Assembly: GCA_002751075.1 (NCBI GenBank)
Contig: NAOQ01000163.1
Coordinates: forward strand, 52,753 to 114,127
Direction of reading: 5' to 3'
Source of the DNA: Ichthyophonus hoferi
Lineage: Eukaryota; Opisthokonta; Ichthyosporea; Ichthyophonida; Ichthyophonidae
DNA length: 61,375 nt
Of this stretch, positions 1-12,992 are shown one piece after another (position 1 is the first letter of the stretch; each line of letters opens with the position of its first letter). The notes below the pieces were generated by a model. That model did no database searches. It was given only the letters and a program-made list of their open reading frames with translations, and was not told the DNA's origin. Made by a program: the position numbers and the translations under genes.

Positions 1-309
1 CCTGAAGAAAAAACTACAAGAACAACATGTCATAATTGTTCAATTACAGTAATAAGCAAACAGTTATGAGGACATGCTTAGTCTATTACAACCAAATTCA
101 GCTGCCCCAGCTAGACAGGCCATTCACTATGCACCTTTCAGTCAGCTAGCAGAAATATTTTCTATCCAATGTACTCTATTGAAATGGAAGAAACGTCAAT
201 ACCAACCTTTAGCTTTTGGAATTTAAGCTCTTTGCTTGGTTACCAACATGAAACAGTGTCTGGAATTACAATCTATTGGCTGTGAAGACCCTAAACACGC
301 TACATTTCC

Positions 310-500
310 CAGCCTGAAAACAATAATCCTCCGGACATTCTGCCAGTGAATGAGGGAAACCTAGGTGTCAAGGGACCTCCTTGAATTCCATTCGGTGGTC
401 CACTTTAAGATCCACCTCAAGGACCTCTTTAGCTACTCAGTGGTGAACCACCACCAGGCCCACTTGGGCCACCAATACCTCTAATTGGCTACCTGTACTC
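310..500 (+). other. Pro/Gly-rich coding-like stretch
   Basis: One plus-strand frame in this stretch is strikingly rich in proline and glycine, with short runs such as GEPPPGPLGPP. The composition differs from the AT-rich surroundings. It could be a disordered gag region of fossil A or of another element, or a collagen-like fragment. It is broken and I assign no function. Confidence 0.35.
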
Positions 501-1206
501 ATGCCTTTACAGACTCTCCAGAGCCATGAGTAAACTTATGGTCAGTAACTCAAATAGGAAACTATTGTTAATTGCGCTGGAGTTGGTATCAATAGAAGAA
601 ATATCTGTTGATCTTGTTGATATTAGATTGTCAGATAATGTATAGCCAATGTCAATGTATACTTGAGACGGAATTACTGGTTCCATACACTTGACAAACT
701 TATATTATAGCTTTTTTCTTGAGTGTTGCAAACAAGTCTCTGTTTTGCAAGACTATTAATATAAATGTATAATCTATAGTAATATACTTCGTCATCCTGT
801 TAATTTATAGTTATTTGGAGTTCCTAGTAGATACCACAAAATTGCGCAACATCTGATTATTTACTAAAAAAAACCTCAGTAAAACCCAATTATACTGTTT
901 GTACACAATATCTGTTTAACAAAATCTCCCGTTTTAAAACCATTGAGTATATTCAAAATAATAACTATTACAACTACCATGTACTCCAATAGGTTACATT
1001 ACTGGCCTATTATATTGTCTTTGCATTGGTTGCAATTATGTATAAATGTAAATGCAGTAATGTCTATAAGAAGGTAGCTCCACAGACTGCACTAAGGCAA
1101 TAAAAGAACTGTGCAGAACCGGCTAGTTCCTAATGAACTATATAGAAATAGTTTTTAGCACCTAGAAGAAAACATCTATCCATGAATAAAAACATACTCG
1201 GAGAAT

Positions 1207-1245
1207 TTGATAGACAAGTCACTAGAGCTACTACAGATTGCTGAA
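1207..1245 (+). repeat. Dispersed VDKSLEL-type repeat, copy 1
   Basis: This short stretch reads IDKSLELLQIA in one frame. It matches three other places in the window (3617-3690 minus, 4785-4835 plus, 12927-12992 plus). Differences between copies fall largely on third codon positions, which points to a former coding origin. Its parent family is not recognised. Confidence 0.5.
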
Positions 1246-3616
1246 AAAATTAATTATAATGGTTTAACAAATGCAAGTCATACTAATAAAAATATTGATT
1301 GACCCTCCTACACATTAAAACAGACGCTGGGGCTCGTATGATCTTTTATTCAACTGATCTTATTTCATCAAACCAGTCAACCACATATTCATACTTTCCA
1401 GCAATCACAACCTTCTTTAGTAAGTTTTAACAAGACCATGCTTTAAGCTATTGATTCCAAATTAATATTTCACCTGAACTGCCCTAATGAACTCTCTTAC
1501 AAAAAGTAAACTGAAAAACTCTTTTTAACTTGCTAAATCAGCAATTGCACCAAACTCTTTATGCATCTGCCCACTCAGGATGAACACATTACTTTGAAGT
1601 GGTATCACATAATTCCTGGGGATGAGGAATACAGTTGTGCTTACCTTTATTCTTTGATCAGTTGCCCAGAAGGTCTACGTTTTGGCATATGAGATAACAG
1701 AAAAACAAAATGGCTATTGAGAAGCTTCTCTTACTTCTATCAAGATACAATACTACTACAACTGCAAATCTTCATCATAATACCTTACAAATAGATCAAC
1801 TCTAGATATGCTTCAATATATCTCCTGCCAGCTTCCTCAATAGATTACCAGATTATGGCAAGCAAACTCAAAGCCTCCAAATGTTATATTAGTCAGTTCT
1901 AGTAAGCTACATCTGCTTTCTATATAATGGACACTGCCCCTAGCAGTTTATATTCAGTTATGGACTCATTATTCCACTATGTACCTTTCCTGGAAAGCTT
2001 TCCTAACTGTATGGTTCAAAATGACCTATTACTATGATGCTCCAGTGGTCAGTTTTACTTCTAATAGGACCAACACTCATCTTAAACATACAAGTTCACA
2101 AGACTAAAAATTCTCATACATAGCCTACCTGTTGGTTCCATTTTGATATCTGTGTTAACCACGATTCTGTAGAATGATGCATCTTCAACAAAGACAGTGC
2201 AAATTACGGAAGAAGCTTTTCTTCCCAGAAGTACAACTCTACTACTGCCACTGTTAACATAGCTACAGCTCCTACATGTCTTATAAACACAGTGATCCTT
2301 TCACCAACATTCACTTATGATTTCAAATTCCAGTTATTTAGCATAAATTATGTGAATTTGGCTGCAATCAGGTCAAGAAAGCAATGGTGCTGCTCTGCAA
2401 CACATAACAACTCCTGCAAACTGATTACTAGCAACATTATCAATGAACCTACCATCACTACAGACTCCCATGTTGGAAGTTTCCTTGTTGACAGTGGGTG
2501 CTTTCATTATATCTGTAACTATTGTAATGCCTTGTTATCTGTTATTACACTAAATAGAAAGTGTTTCCTTACTAACAGAACTATCATCCATGCTACACAT
2601 AATAACACCATTACCTTTAACTCATGCATTAATTATATTACACATCACATCATCTTGCGTTATCTCCTATTCATATTAAGCATTCAACATAAGTTGTTTT
2701 CCATTACTTTACGTTGAGGACAGCAATGCTCAGTAATCTTTATGATGCCAAGGTCACAATCATCAAAGGTGATTCTCCACTACTCCAAAGCTGCACCTAG
2801 TAAAAAGGCTTCTTTCTTCTCCAGGCCTTACTACATTTTTACACAGGGAAGCCTCTCTACTCCAACTTCCTCATCTGCCATATGATTGCCAAACCTTGTG
2901 ATGATCTGGAGCTTATGCCACACAAACTGCCAAAAACCAATCTAATCAAAATTTCAACCATGCAACACTCGCAATGTTTTGACTCAGTAAGTTATACTCT
3001 TACCTCTAACTCCATTTTCAACAATTTACTCTTTCGTCGCATGACATTTAATCTATGAAAATTTAATGCTCTTTGATATTCACGCTTTATTTCTTGTTCA
3101 CTCAAACATGTCCATAATTTCCTTGGCTAATACAAGATTGCAACTGGTAAGCACATCACCTTTTGTGATGCCTGTGCTAGCAATAGGACCATTATCAGCC
3201 CTTTCCCCATGCATCAGTTTTGGGCCACATGGCCACCCACTGCAATCAACAGTGACATTATAGGACCCCTACAAGTATCCTTTGGGGTTAAAATTTGCCA
3301 TATGTGCTGTCATGCTTACTCACAATCTTACGCCTACAGTGGCCTTACATCATGGGAAAATATCCTACATCCTATAGTACAATAAACTTATACCAGATTA
3401 CTCCTTCCATACATTCAATTTCAAACTCTACTACTGCACCAACCCAGCCACTCACTTATTCAAATTCATCGTGTGTGTGGCCACAACGCTTGTCTCTCAG
3501 CCACTATGACATTAAGAGTGGCTGAATCATCCTCAACTGGAAATGACATAAAACTTCCATTCACTACTACTGCATCCTCTTTGAATATGTATTTCCGTTC
3601 ACTTACATGCACTCAC

Positions 3617-3905
3617 TACACCCTATAGCAATTTGTGGTAGTTCTAGTGATTTGTCTACAGGCTTCGGGGTTACCGATTGAGTATTGTGCAATAAGACTA
3701 TGTGTATATTATAAGAATCTGTGTGAGTCATGTTGACTAGTCCAAAGTTCCTCGGGATCTCCAATTGTTTTTCGTAATCAATTGTTGATATTTCTGTATT
3801 AGCGTTAGTAATGGCTAATTGGTTAAATCTACCTTCTATAGAAGACAATGTAGAGACAGGTGTATATGTTGTCTCTATCTCTAGATGTCTTTTACATAAT
3901 AACTA
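3617..3905 (-). repeat. Dispersed VDKSLEL-type repeat, copy 2, in a ~100-codon open frame
   Basis: Minus-strand open frame of about 100 codons without a clear ATG start. Its last 25 residues contain KPVDKSLELPQIAIGC. The copy at 12927-12992 matches this at about 20 residues (KPVDKSLELSQFAIGC). Position and orientation relative to the copy at 4785-4835 give an imperfect inverted pair about 1.2 kb apart, so the two could be ends of one insertion inside fossil A. No known domain is recognised. Confidence 0.45.
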
Positions 3906-4784
3906 TTGTCACTATTTAATGTTAGTATGCAGTTCTCTGACTTGTGAAAGAATGCAAGATCTGAACACTGATTATCGTGTATGAGTGTTAACGGTGGACT
4001 AGACAATACAATAACCTTGCAATTGTTATATATATGCCAAGTGCTATGTGAATTACAAGAACGTTTTAATTTTTCCAGCGGACCATAAGTGAATGGCTGG
4101 GAGGGAGCGGCATGGGGAATTCATCATCTAAATGGGGACATAATAGTATTTAAGTATTGTGTGAGATCAAACAATTCTAGTGGGTCTCTGTGACCTCTCG
4201 TGAGTTGGATTAGCTAATCCAGATATTTATGATTGGCTCCATTTAATTTATTAATTAGCAACATTGTTGACTAGAAAGTTAGCACTAGCGATAAAACGAA
4301 GTATAAAAGAAAAGAAAAGTCAATAATAAAGGACCTGCTCACACATACGCAGTAATGGGTAACTAAAATATTAAATTATATATATGTAGTAACCACCGCG
4401 CTATTGTGAAGTCTAAACCACTGTTATCACTCATATGATAAACAATTTTCAGATATCTCGCTCGTTCAGAACCCAGAGAACGGTTTTCTAACATTAAATA
4501 GTGACAATATTTATTATTTACATCGTATCGTATTATATCACTCCTTACCGATGCATTTCATTGTGCAATTTCCACGTTTGCATCCAAGCGAATCAAAGCG
4601 GCGATTCCTTCTGAATTAGAACAGAGGTATAATCACCACAGTCAATTACCTAGAGAGTCGGCTTATGGGCCTTCTATAGAACCTCTAACCCAACAACTGT
4701 GTCTTAAAGAGAGATCCGATCAAGTGACTATTATTACTGCCGGCCCAAAAAAATTAACTACTATCAAATATACAATTAGGTATC

Positions 4785-4835
4785 CCAACAGCTGTGGACA
4801 ATTCACTAGAACTGACTCAGAGTCTGATAGGAGTT
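4785..4835 (+). repeat. Dispersed VDKSLEL-type repeat, copy 3
   Basis: Reads AVDNSLELTQSLIG in one frame and begins a Ser/Thr-rich open stretch that runs to about 5010. It is the more divergent member of the four-copy family. It lies between the integrase-like and RT-like parts of fossil A. Confidence 0.45.
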
Positions 4836-6449
4836 ACTGGGCTTGCAACACAGCCTAGTGACCTTTTCACTGCAGACACGTCTATGGTAGCATCCTCTAC
4901 GCATAATGGCGGCACTACCTCTATGAAACCAAAAGCATCATCTGTACCAGATGGTGACACTATCCCCATGTCCTCTACACTTGCTAATACTACTATTACC
5001 ACAGAGAATTAGGTGTTTCAAAGGGAATTTATTTCAAGTGACCCTCTACCCACTTCAACACCTACCCCACCTCTTATTCCATAGATCTTTATATCAATTA
5101 TTAAATTCTTTATTACCAAAAAAGAGTGTATTGATCAGTTTACCAAGTCAGATGTTGACCCAAATACTCTTGCTCGCCATTGCTATACACCACCTACAAC
5201 ACACAGTAGCTCCAAATATGAACAATACACCTTTTCTCAACACATGACCAACAGAGTTACTGCCATGTCTGCTAACACTTCCATACCTGACATGCCAGGG
5301 ATCATAGATCCTGAAAATTACAAGGAAGCTATGTGAACTCATGACACGATGGCCCAGACCATGACCATGCACGTGAAGCTTGGGGCACTTCGTGAACTCC
5401 ATGCCTAGACTTTAATTTTATACAATTAGGTCCCCGAAGACACTATCATCCTCTGCAGCCTGTGGGTATTCTACAGGAGGAAAGAAAACCTTACCATATA
5501 CACTGGGGAGCCAACCAAAGTCATTTGGAAAATGGTTACTATTAAATTTAAGTATATACCTTTCACCTTGAAAGTACACACTAAGCTACAACCACACTTA
5601 GAAGCTAATAAAATGAGCAATATATACAATCAGCTATTTTTTTATTAGTCTTTGATTCGGCTTTGAAATCAAGCCATAATCTTCTTTTCCTCCCGACCCA
5701 TGTTGTACTACAGAATACAAATCACATACAGGTCGTCAGCCCAGATCTCACTGCTTGACTCGGATTAAGCCGGGTCGGCGGTACCAATCTTACAGATTGA
5801 CCGTCTCTTACAATTTACAATTTACCAAAATAAGCTATTTACCATTTAAGATAATAGTTGGATTCTGACGGTTGTGCTCCTCCTGGGAAACCTCAGGACC
5901 ACCATTGAAGAAGGCATTATTTATGAAAGGGTGCTACTAACACTCGGTGCCTTCTCCAATTTGGACTTTGCAGCTGATCTGTGTACATCCGGAAGCACTT
6001 CAGGGTATATTAGCTACCTTGCAGATAGGACGATAGATTTGCTCTCCAAGAAGCAGAGTATCATTGCACTACCCGCTATTGAAAGTGAATATATTGCCAA
6101 GTTCATCACATACCGGAAAATATTCTAATTTGTTTCACTCCTATACTGCCTACACATAGATGCCAGATGCATGAAACCTTACAGACAACCTGCCAGTGAT
6201 CTGACTTATTGCGAAGAGTTGTGTCCCCAAGGGTACATGACGCCAAAGTAAGATATTGGTACATCCAGGAATGTGAGACCAACAAGGAGGTTGAGGTTGC
6301 ACCTTGCTCAACTGAATTATGGCAGCTGATTACTTAACTAAAGCAATGTCCAGTAGTAAGTTCAAACCTGGTAAGGTCCTGATGGGGATGTACAACCTAA
6401 GCCAAATCTCTCATCTCTACTTACCTACTGCAATCCTCACATCATCTGC

Positions 6450-8658
6450 AAAGAGGATCTACAACTGCAAATTGTTATGGTTGCATGTATAGTTAATACA
6501 CCCCAATCACGGGATTCCCAAGGCTCGTCCAATAGCACAATAAAATGTGGATAACGCCAATAATCTAATATGAAACGTCACTCAGAAATAGCATTAATAA
6601 ATCTTTATTACACATTTTATTTAGTGGGTTAAATATTATATTATGCAAATATTATTGTGCAAATACTATTGTCTTATATATTTATATACGTACAATCTAA
6701 ATTAGGGTAGATTTGTACTATCATGTTACTGCATAATTAGCGCTATAAGTTAATAGCACATACTCCATCACACTTGGCGTTTTGATTAACTATACTGAAA
6801 GCTATAAGCATAGCCAACTACAATTCAATTATTAGCAACAGCTAATGTATAATTGCTAACCAAACACAACACAGTAGGTATGTAAAGATACTGGCTGTGC
6901 TAGTATTAACGACGGGCATACCATAATATGTGATACGGTTAACAACCAACGACCCAGCAGTCACTAACAACGCAGTACTAAATTTAATACCCAACCGTTT
7001 GGCCAACTTGCCAAGAGCCCCATGCACAAGCTCAATCTTGAAGCTAGCCAATGATAAAATTTTACACGGAATACCTAATAATAGAATCTACTATAATATC
7101 TCTCCACAAGCATAACGGTCACCTTCAAATCGACCTCGAGATTTGCCAATCTAGATACTGCTTCTGCTTCAATTTGGCACGTAGAATTTACTACGACTTA
7201 ACCAATCAAAGAGTGATTGCAGCAAACCTTAGCTGACAGAAACGCGTAGAAGATGTTGATTACCTCAAGGAAGATCACAGAAATTACCTTCGATCAAGAC
7301 AGGTATTTTTTAAGAACATCCACAACACTGTCTTGTTGAAGATACACACTCGTTTATAACACATGTGTTATCGTGTTAGATTCAAGTGGTCTTTACCTAA
7401 TACCCGACCTCTGGTTATGTAGCTTTAGGTAAATAACTAATCTGTCAATCATACCAGAGCCCAGTTGCGTTGCTCAGTTAAAAGTTTAAAATTCATTAAC
7501 ATCCATCATACGTGGAATGGCAAAATCACAACTGCAAATCCTATCAGCAAGATGTAAAGCTTTGCTAAGATCACCATTCTCCTATATGAAGTATAGATAA
7601 GATAAGATACTTAGAATTCTAGTCAAGCCAATTTAGAATGTAGAAAAGCTTCGAATAACTGTTCTTACTTAAAAAGGATTAACCATAAGTTATCTTAATT
7701 CCAGTGTTGCATTGCTGAACTATCAAAGTAATAAAAGTATACTTCAAGTGTCGGTTATGCTAGATTATATCTTTAAAGGTACAATATTATATATATACTA
7801 TAAAGCGTGAAATATAGCTATATATTATACACAACATAGAGCAAAATAGCTAGTCATAATTAAATTATGCTAGATTATTAATATATCTGTATAGTATGGC
7901 ATACCATGTTATGGGTATAAGGGTCTTAGTTTGCAACTATGCCAAAGAGTTACAAGGAAATTAAATAAATATCTATTGGTTTGTTTTGTTTTTTTCTTGC
8001 ATTCGCTCAGCTACCATCCAGCTTGGTGGGATGAGCTAATAACTCGTAACACAACACGATAATAACTTCAACATAAGATATTAGCATATATGTATGTACC
8101 TGTGACTTCACGAATGTCATGCTAATAAATTCAATGCTTACGACAAAAAAAAACAATAACTGAAAACAAACTTTGCAAATGAAGTATATAAACCCGCATG
8201 TGCCTCCCACATTATAATGTTAGGCCTGCCTCTAGCGGAAAACAGTTTTCTTTTTAAGTATACTCGTACAACTTGGTCATTTTCACATTTTTAAAGAGGT
8301 GCATTTGCTCACTATAGACCATAGATTTTTCAGTGCTCAATTTAAATTTTCATTCACTTAAATGCCCTCTATGCATACCGCTTCGTCAGTTTAACTTAAA
8401 AAAAAAAAAAAAAAAAACAACACAACAAAAACCAGCAATATTTTATATTTTACAATATTTTAATAATATTTTAATAATAAGACTTCCTATTTTACAAAAT
8501 CGCTGAGTGGTCAAGTTGTGAGATATTGACCTGGATGGTTCCTTTCCTTTCAAAACCATACAATGGTTACTTGAATTATTTACAATTCAGCAAGCTTCTT
8601 TAAGGTCATAATTAAGTCTGCAAGAGCGTATGAACCTTCTTCTAAGTTGTTTATATTT
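6450..8658. other. Intergenic, no gene recognised
   Basis: AT-rich sequence with no supported gene. A less AT-rich patch at about 6900-7300 has an open minus-strand frame (6842-7051) with a plausible amino-acid mix, but it has no recognisable motif and no convincing splice context. A pure A run of about 20 lies at 8398-8416. Confidence 0.6.
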
Positions 8659-8970
8659 CTACATGAAGTCGTCTCCCCAACTCATCTCCGTTGGCATGTT
8701 AACATTTGAGGGTTTTACGCGGTCTCCATAAAAACCACCTTCGGGAAATAATTCTACCCTCAATGCTGCAACTTCTATTTGCATGTGCCGATGTTCATCA
8801 CAATCATACGGCATGGAAAATTCAGTGCGCCTGTCGTAGAGAAACTCCGAATTCAAAGGAGAGTTACAGTGGAATACATCAACACCGGAATAGGTATCGT
8901 TTACCTCGATATTTAGGTCGAAGTGTACATGTTTACACCCGCCGGAACTAGAATGCGAATACTGACTCAT
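8659..8970 (-). CDS. Small orphan protein, 103 aa, single exon
   Basis: Open frame from an ATG at 8970 to a stop at 8659. The frame stays open a further 24 codons upstream but has no earlier ATG, which decides the start. The protein begins MSQYSHSSSGGCKHVHFD and is rich in His, Asp and Glu with several Cys. No signal peptide or membrane segment is seen. Codon composition is less AT-biased than the flanks. The upstream side carries CCAAT motifs and a TATA-like GTATAAAG, and the 5' leader is short. I do not recognise a family. It could be a real small gene, or the single or last exon of a larger one. Moderate doubt remains because it is short and unsupported by similarity. Confidence 0.45.
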   Translation of the reverse strand: MSQYSHSSSGGCKHVHFDLNIEVNDTYSGVDVFHCNSPLNSEFLYDRRTEFSMPYDCDEHRHMQIEVAALRVELFPEGGFYGDRVKPSNVNMPTEMSWGDDFM

Positions 8971-11900
8971 ATTTGCATATTTGCTTTCATTATCAAAAAA
9001 AATGCTTCGCCGCGACACAATATATATAACACAATGGGGCACCGCCCGCGTGGTTTTGGCTTTATACTTCCCAATGAACTAAATAGGTTGGTACAGCGTT
9101 GATTGTAGCCAATCACTGGATGTATGTCACGTATAATAATATAATTAATATGTAGTTGGTTGGGTAAAAGAAAAACACAAATAGATCTAGACGTGATATA
9201 TTATTATTTAGCATGTGACAGGTCGCGAATAGGGCCAGAAATGTAATGCTATAATTTATTTTGAAAATATAACGCGTTTATCGGAGGGTAATCGCAACCA
9301 TTGGTAATAAATCAGCCAAGCAATGGAATTTTTGTCACATGGCCGTTGATGACAGATGGTAACGAATAAGATCTTTTGTTCTAAGTTTATATATTATTGT
9401 GGTCTAATATTTGCACATACCAATCTTTTAGGAATCTATTTACGTATAAATATATCGACTTAAAGATGAACTTTTAGAACATTCCTTTTTTTTTGTAGCT
9501 ATCTTTTATAGAAAATATAGAGATCTAAACATAGGATTATAGGCTACAGGGTTAGAACCATTTTTTATCATTTAGCAATTAAAATATTTGAACAATTTTT
9601 TTATTCAGTCTATATTGCTATACTATCCATTAGTGAACTGCAATGCTCACAATTATCTAGACGCCGTTAAGAGCTTCACCCAATAAAATATTTTTTATGA
9701 TAGTTAATCAACTCATCAGTAATGAAGAAAATCAATATATCCCAGACTGAAGCGTAGAGAGTGTAATGTGGTCGTTATCATCCAAAGATATCTCTATAAT
9801 ATCCGCAAAGGCGGTGGCACTCATAACCCGCACATAAAACCTGTTTTATAAAAGTTGCACAGGAAAAAAACGAATTTTTTTTTTTTTATGTAGTATATAA
9901 ATCCGTCAAACCAGCATCTACATGGAAATTATTGACCAATGGGATAATATATATATTAAATATCTATTTTCCGATTAGCCAATGTATTTTACCCTATAAG
10001 ATAGCAAATATATGGGCTAAATCATCTATCTTCCATTTCCATTTCTCAGAACCAAATATTATCTACTATTAATGTGTCAGAAGCACATCATTGCTCCGTC
10101 CAATGGTGTTTTTGACAAATATTACAAAAAGCCTCATATAAATTTTTCAGACAATAATATGGTTAGAAAATAATAACATTTTTAAATTATTAATTAATAA
10201 AGACTATATTTTTTTTTTCATTGTCTCCCTCTTACTCTCTCAATCTTCAACTTACACATAAATTGTTTTGCTTCTTTCAACTTCTATGGTGAGCAAAGTC
10301 CACCTGTAATTCAGGCTTGTTTGTTACTAGATTCTTCTCGTTTAGAAAGAGGGCGACGTTCTCTCACGCAGTGCTTTCTTAACGAGCCAATTCATGGGTT
10401 ATAAAATTAAAGTAGAATGTTTTATTGATATGGCTATCAAAAGTTTGAAACCATAATAAATTATATAGTTCGGGATTGAATCGTACGTTATGCATGCATA
10501 ATTTACATTAGTAACCTGTATAAATTTTTTAAAAAATTGCATAAGAGGTAGTTTTAATTTGTTTTTAGTCTTGAGTGAGATGGAGAGAGTATTCTCTTTG
10601 ATTTCATGTAATAATGAGTGCAATACCAACCATGATTTCTGCTTAGGGTAGTTTGTATTTATTCGCTTATTGCTGCCTATCGGAAGGGAAATAGATTTGC
10701 AAGTCTATGCCAATCGTATCATAATAGTAGCATATCGATTATGTACGAATCTATTATTTATTCTCAGCCTGTACGCTTTAGTTGTGATATCTTATATTCA
10801 GTGTGAGGTTAGATCTCTTTTATTAAACTATTTCATCCGGTAATCCCCACTTTCCGCAACAAACTACAACGGGCTAGTCTATATTGCAGGAATTGATTAA
10901 TAACTGCGTCTAACAGAAATACTATAAATACATTAACTAAAACTTCTATGTATTAACTATCCAGTACCTAAAATTGTTTTCTTTAAGTCATGTGCTTCGA
11001 ACACGTGTAATGGGAGTTTTTCTATATGAATATGCATAACGAATATAGAACCAAACAAGACGATGCCACGAATATAATGAAGACTGAGATTCAACTTATC
11101 ATCCATATTTTAATTTGTATGCGATGCTCTCGTATGCTTCAAGTAATCAACGCACTTTGCTAATGTTAAGAGATGGAATGACGATGATTGGTGGATACAG
11201 GTATTTAGCTCAGAGCGGAATATTAAACTAAACTAGCATTATACTCTTTAATTAACTACGTAATAAATTCCCCATAGGGACGTCATAAATACCAACCTGA
11301 ATCCAGGCCAGTGGCACTGAGATTTCCCCCTTATATAATACCTCAGCGGTATATGTATACCAAGTTCGTTACTAAAATTGATTTTTTTTTTTACAAATGT
11401 CTAACATAGCACAATTTTTTAGGTGATACAAATGGTTTACATACACATTGCCAAGACGCCAAGATGAGTATTTATAGAAAAGTGCCTTGTGGGCCTAGTA
11501 GCTATCTATTGGGATCTAGGCTAGCCTATTCAAATCAGATTAGTGATAAGCGAAGACTAATGCCTTATTCGAGGTTCTAATCAAGGACTGATCAATGAGA
11601 ATGACTATATTGACTCAAGAAAATACTTTATCACATACAAATGAGAGACTTAGGTCACTACATTACATTATATCTTATATATTAATAGAGAAATAATTTT
11701 AAAATAGGTTATATTTAGATTTCTATATTAATTATTACTGCTTTAACTAACTCTATTCGTTTTTAACAAAATATTGCACCCATTTAATCGAAGGCTTCCA
11801 AAATAGCAAAACTTGAGAATACTCTAATGACTATATAAGGATATTGGAAGATCTCGCTATCTCTAGCTCAGCCAATCTTTGATAACAAATGATATGTAAT

Positions 11901-12926
11901 GATTTGTCTTATTTTAGTTAATCGAATACCATTCTACATAGATTCTGCCGTTTCAGTCCGAATTTGACTTCTAGTAGCTCACGTCTAGAGCCGAAAAGAA
12001 TGCTCACACAGCTAGCTTTTTTATATATTTTATTTTTACAGGACACAAAGACAAGAGCATTAAACGCGCATCTATAAATATTATACATATTACCTGTAGT
12101 CATCTGCTCCTGATTTAACTCGGGTACATGTTTATTTGTAGTATTGCAGGGCGCTGATAAACACTACGTTTCTATGTGTTAAGACCGACCGTTATTTTTG
12201 ACCGTCGATCGCGATCGTAAGATGATCCAATTATTTTCTACAATCTTTGATTGGCGTCTTATGATTTCATCATATGATACGATTCTCGAGGTCCCTACAA
12301 TTCCACAGCACCAAGGGCAACAAGAACAAGAGCTTACATAGTAACCGAGTATAGCACATAATAGAGTTTCTCCATATATATACATCCTACTATAGCGCAC
12401 ATCTTTCTACGTTCAAACAAGTTAATAGGTAGGAGCATTAGCTTACAACTTTATTAGAAATATTGTTATCAGTAAAAATATGTTATACTTTTGTATGGCC
12501 ATAAAACTGGGACAATCAAATTAAGTATATCTCAGGGTAAAAGACGTACTCTTCATTCGCAGACTAAAGGTTGCATTAGAATGTATGTTTAGTGATCTTG
12601 CGATAAGTTGTGTTGTAGCACCGTTAATGTCGAATGAATATGTAATTCGACCAACCTTCTAGTAACAGGCAGATCATGAAATGATTGGTCCAATATTAGT
12701 TGATTAACGTATACAGCTACGAATGCCCCGCGATAAACAGAGGTCCGAAAAGGTCAAAAGGGAACGGAGCCAACTAATAAATGACCCAGTATGCCTGTAC
12801 AAGTGTATAATACCGATATGGGAAACATACAAGTACGTTCGTGACACACAAAGCTTTGCATTCATTTATTTTCTGTTAAGAAATATCGTAATTTTTATGT
12901 ATATATAGTCCTATTATATAACACAA
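8971..12926. other. Intergenic, no gene recognised
   Basis: About 4 kb of AT-rich DNA with T runs (9488-9496, 9877-9888, 11384-11392) and scattered CCAAT/ATTGG motifs. Open frames here are short and lack coding character. The best of them is a plus-strand 61-codon ATG frame at 12723-12908, starting MPRDKQRSEKVKRERSQ. It has a basic N-terminus and no recognisable domain, so I leave it unassigned. Confidence 0.55.
9057..9113 (-). promoter_or_regulatory. Candidate promoter of the 103-aa orphan gene
   Basis: Reading the minus strand, ATTGG elements (inverted CCAAT) at about 9109-9113 and 9071-9075 are followed by GTATAAAG near 9057-9066, about 90 bases before the ATG at 8970. Order and spacing fit a CCAAT plus TATA promoter. 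This is inferred from motif only, and CCAAT pentamers are common in this window. Confidence 0.35.
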
Positions 12927-12992
12927 TTGACCACCCTGAAGCCCGTGGACAAGTCACTAGAACTATCACAGTTTGCTATAGGTTGTCACAAT
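12927..12992 (+). repeat. Dispersed VDKSLEL-type repeat, copy 4
   Basis: Reads KPVDKSLELSQFAIGC in one frame, nearly the same peptide as the minus-strand copy at 3617-3690, 9 kb away and outside the copia fossil. This shows that the repeat moves or was copied independently of fossil A. Confidence 0.5.

Larger units (their letters stand above)
1..6450 (+). mobile_element. Ty1/copia-type retrotransposon fossil A
   Basis: A decayed copia-class element on the plus strand. Recognisable parts in order are a gag-like stretch (before about 2300), an aspartic protease segment with a DSG motif near 2490, gag-pre-integrase and integrase-like sequence near 3050-3600, the start of the reverse transcriptase near 5290-5400 (a block like PENYKEAM), and an RNase H segment near 5900-6110 ending in an ESEY motif, followed by the usual pol C-terminal tail to about 6400. 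This order (protease, integrase, RT, RNase H) is diagnostic of Ty1/copia rather than Ty3/gypsy. It is heavily broken, with many interruptions, so it is old. The 3600-4790 part does not read as copia and may be a nested insertion. No LTR pair could be defined. The left edge runs to the window start and is uncertain. Confidence 0.82.

Noticed and set aside
6842-7236. Overlapping frames on both strands in a less AT-rich patch
   Set aside because: No motif, no splice sites that fit and no ATG-initiated gene model. Both strands are equally open.
12179-12400. Cys-rich minus-strand frame with CSCCPWCC
   Set aside because: Starts only at a non-ATG codon or at an internal ATG, short, no splice or promoter support, and no known Cys pattern.
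12723-12908. 61-codon plus-strand ATG frame with a basic N-terminus
   Set aside because: Composition becomes random after about 25 residues and nothing supports expression.
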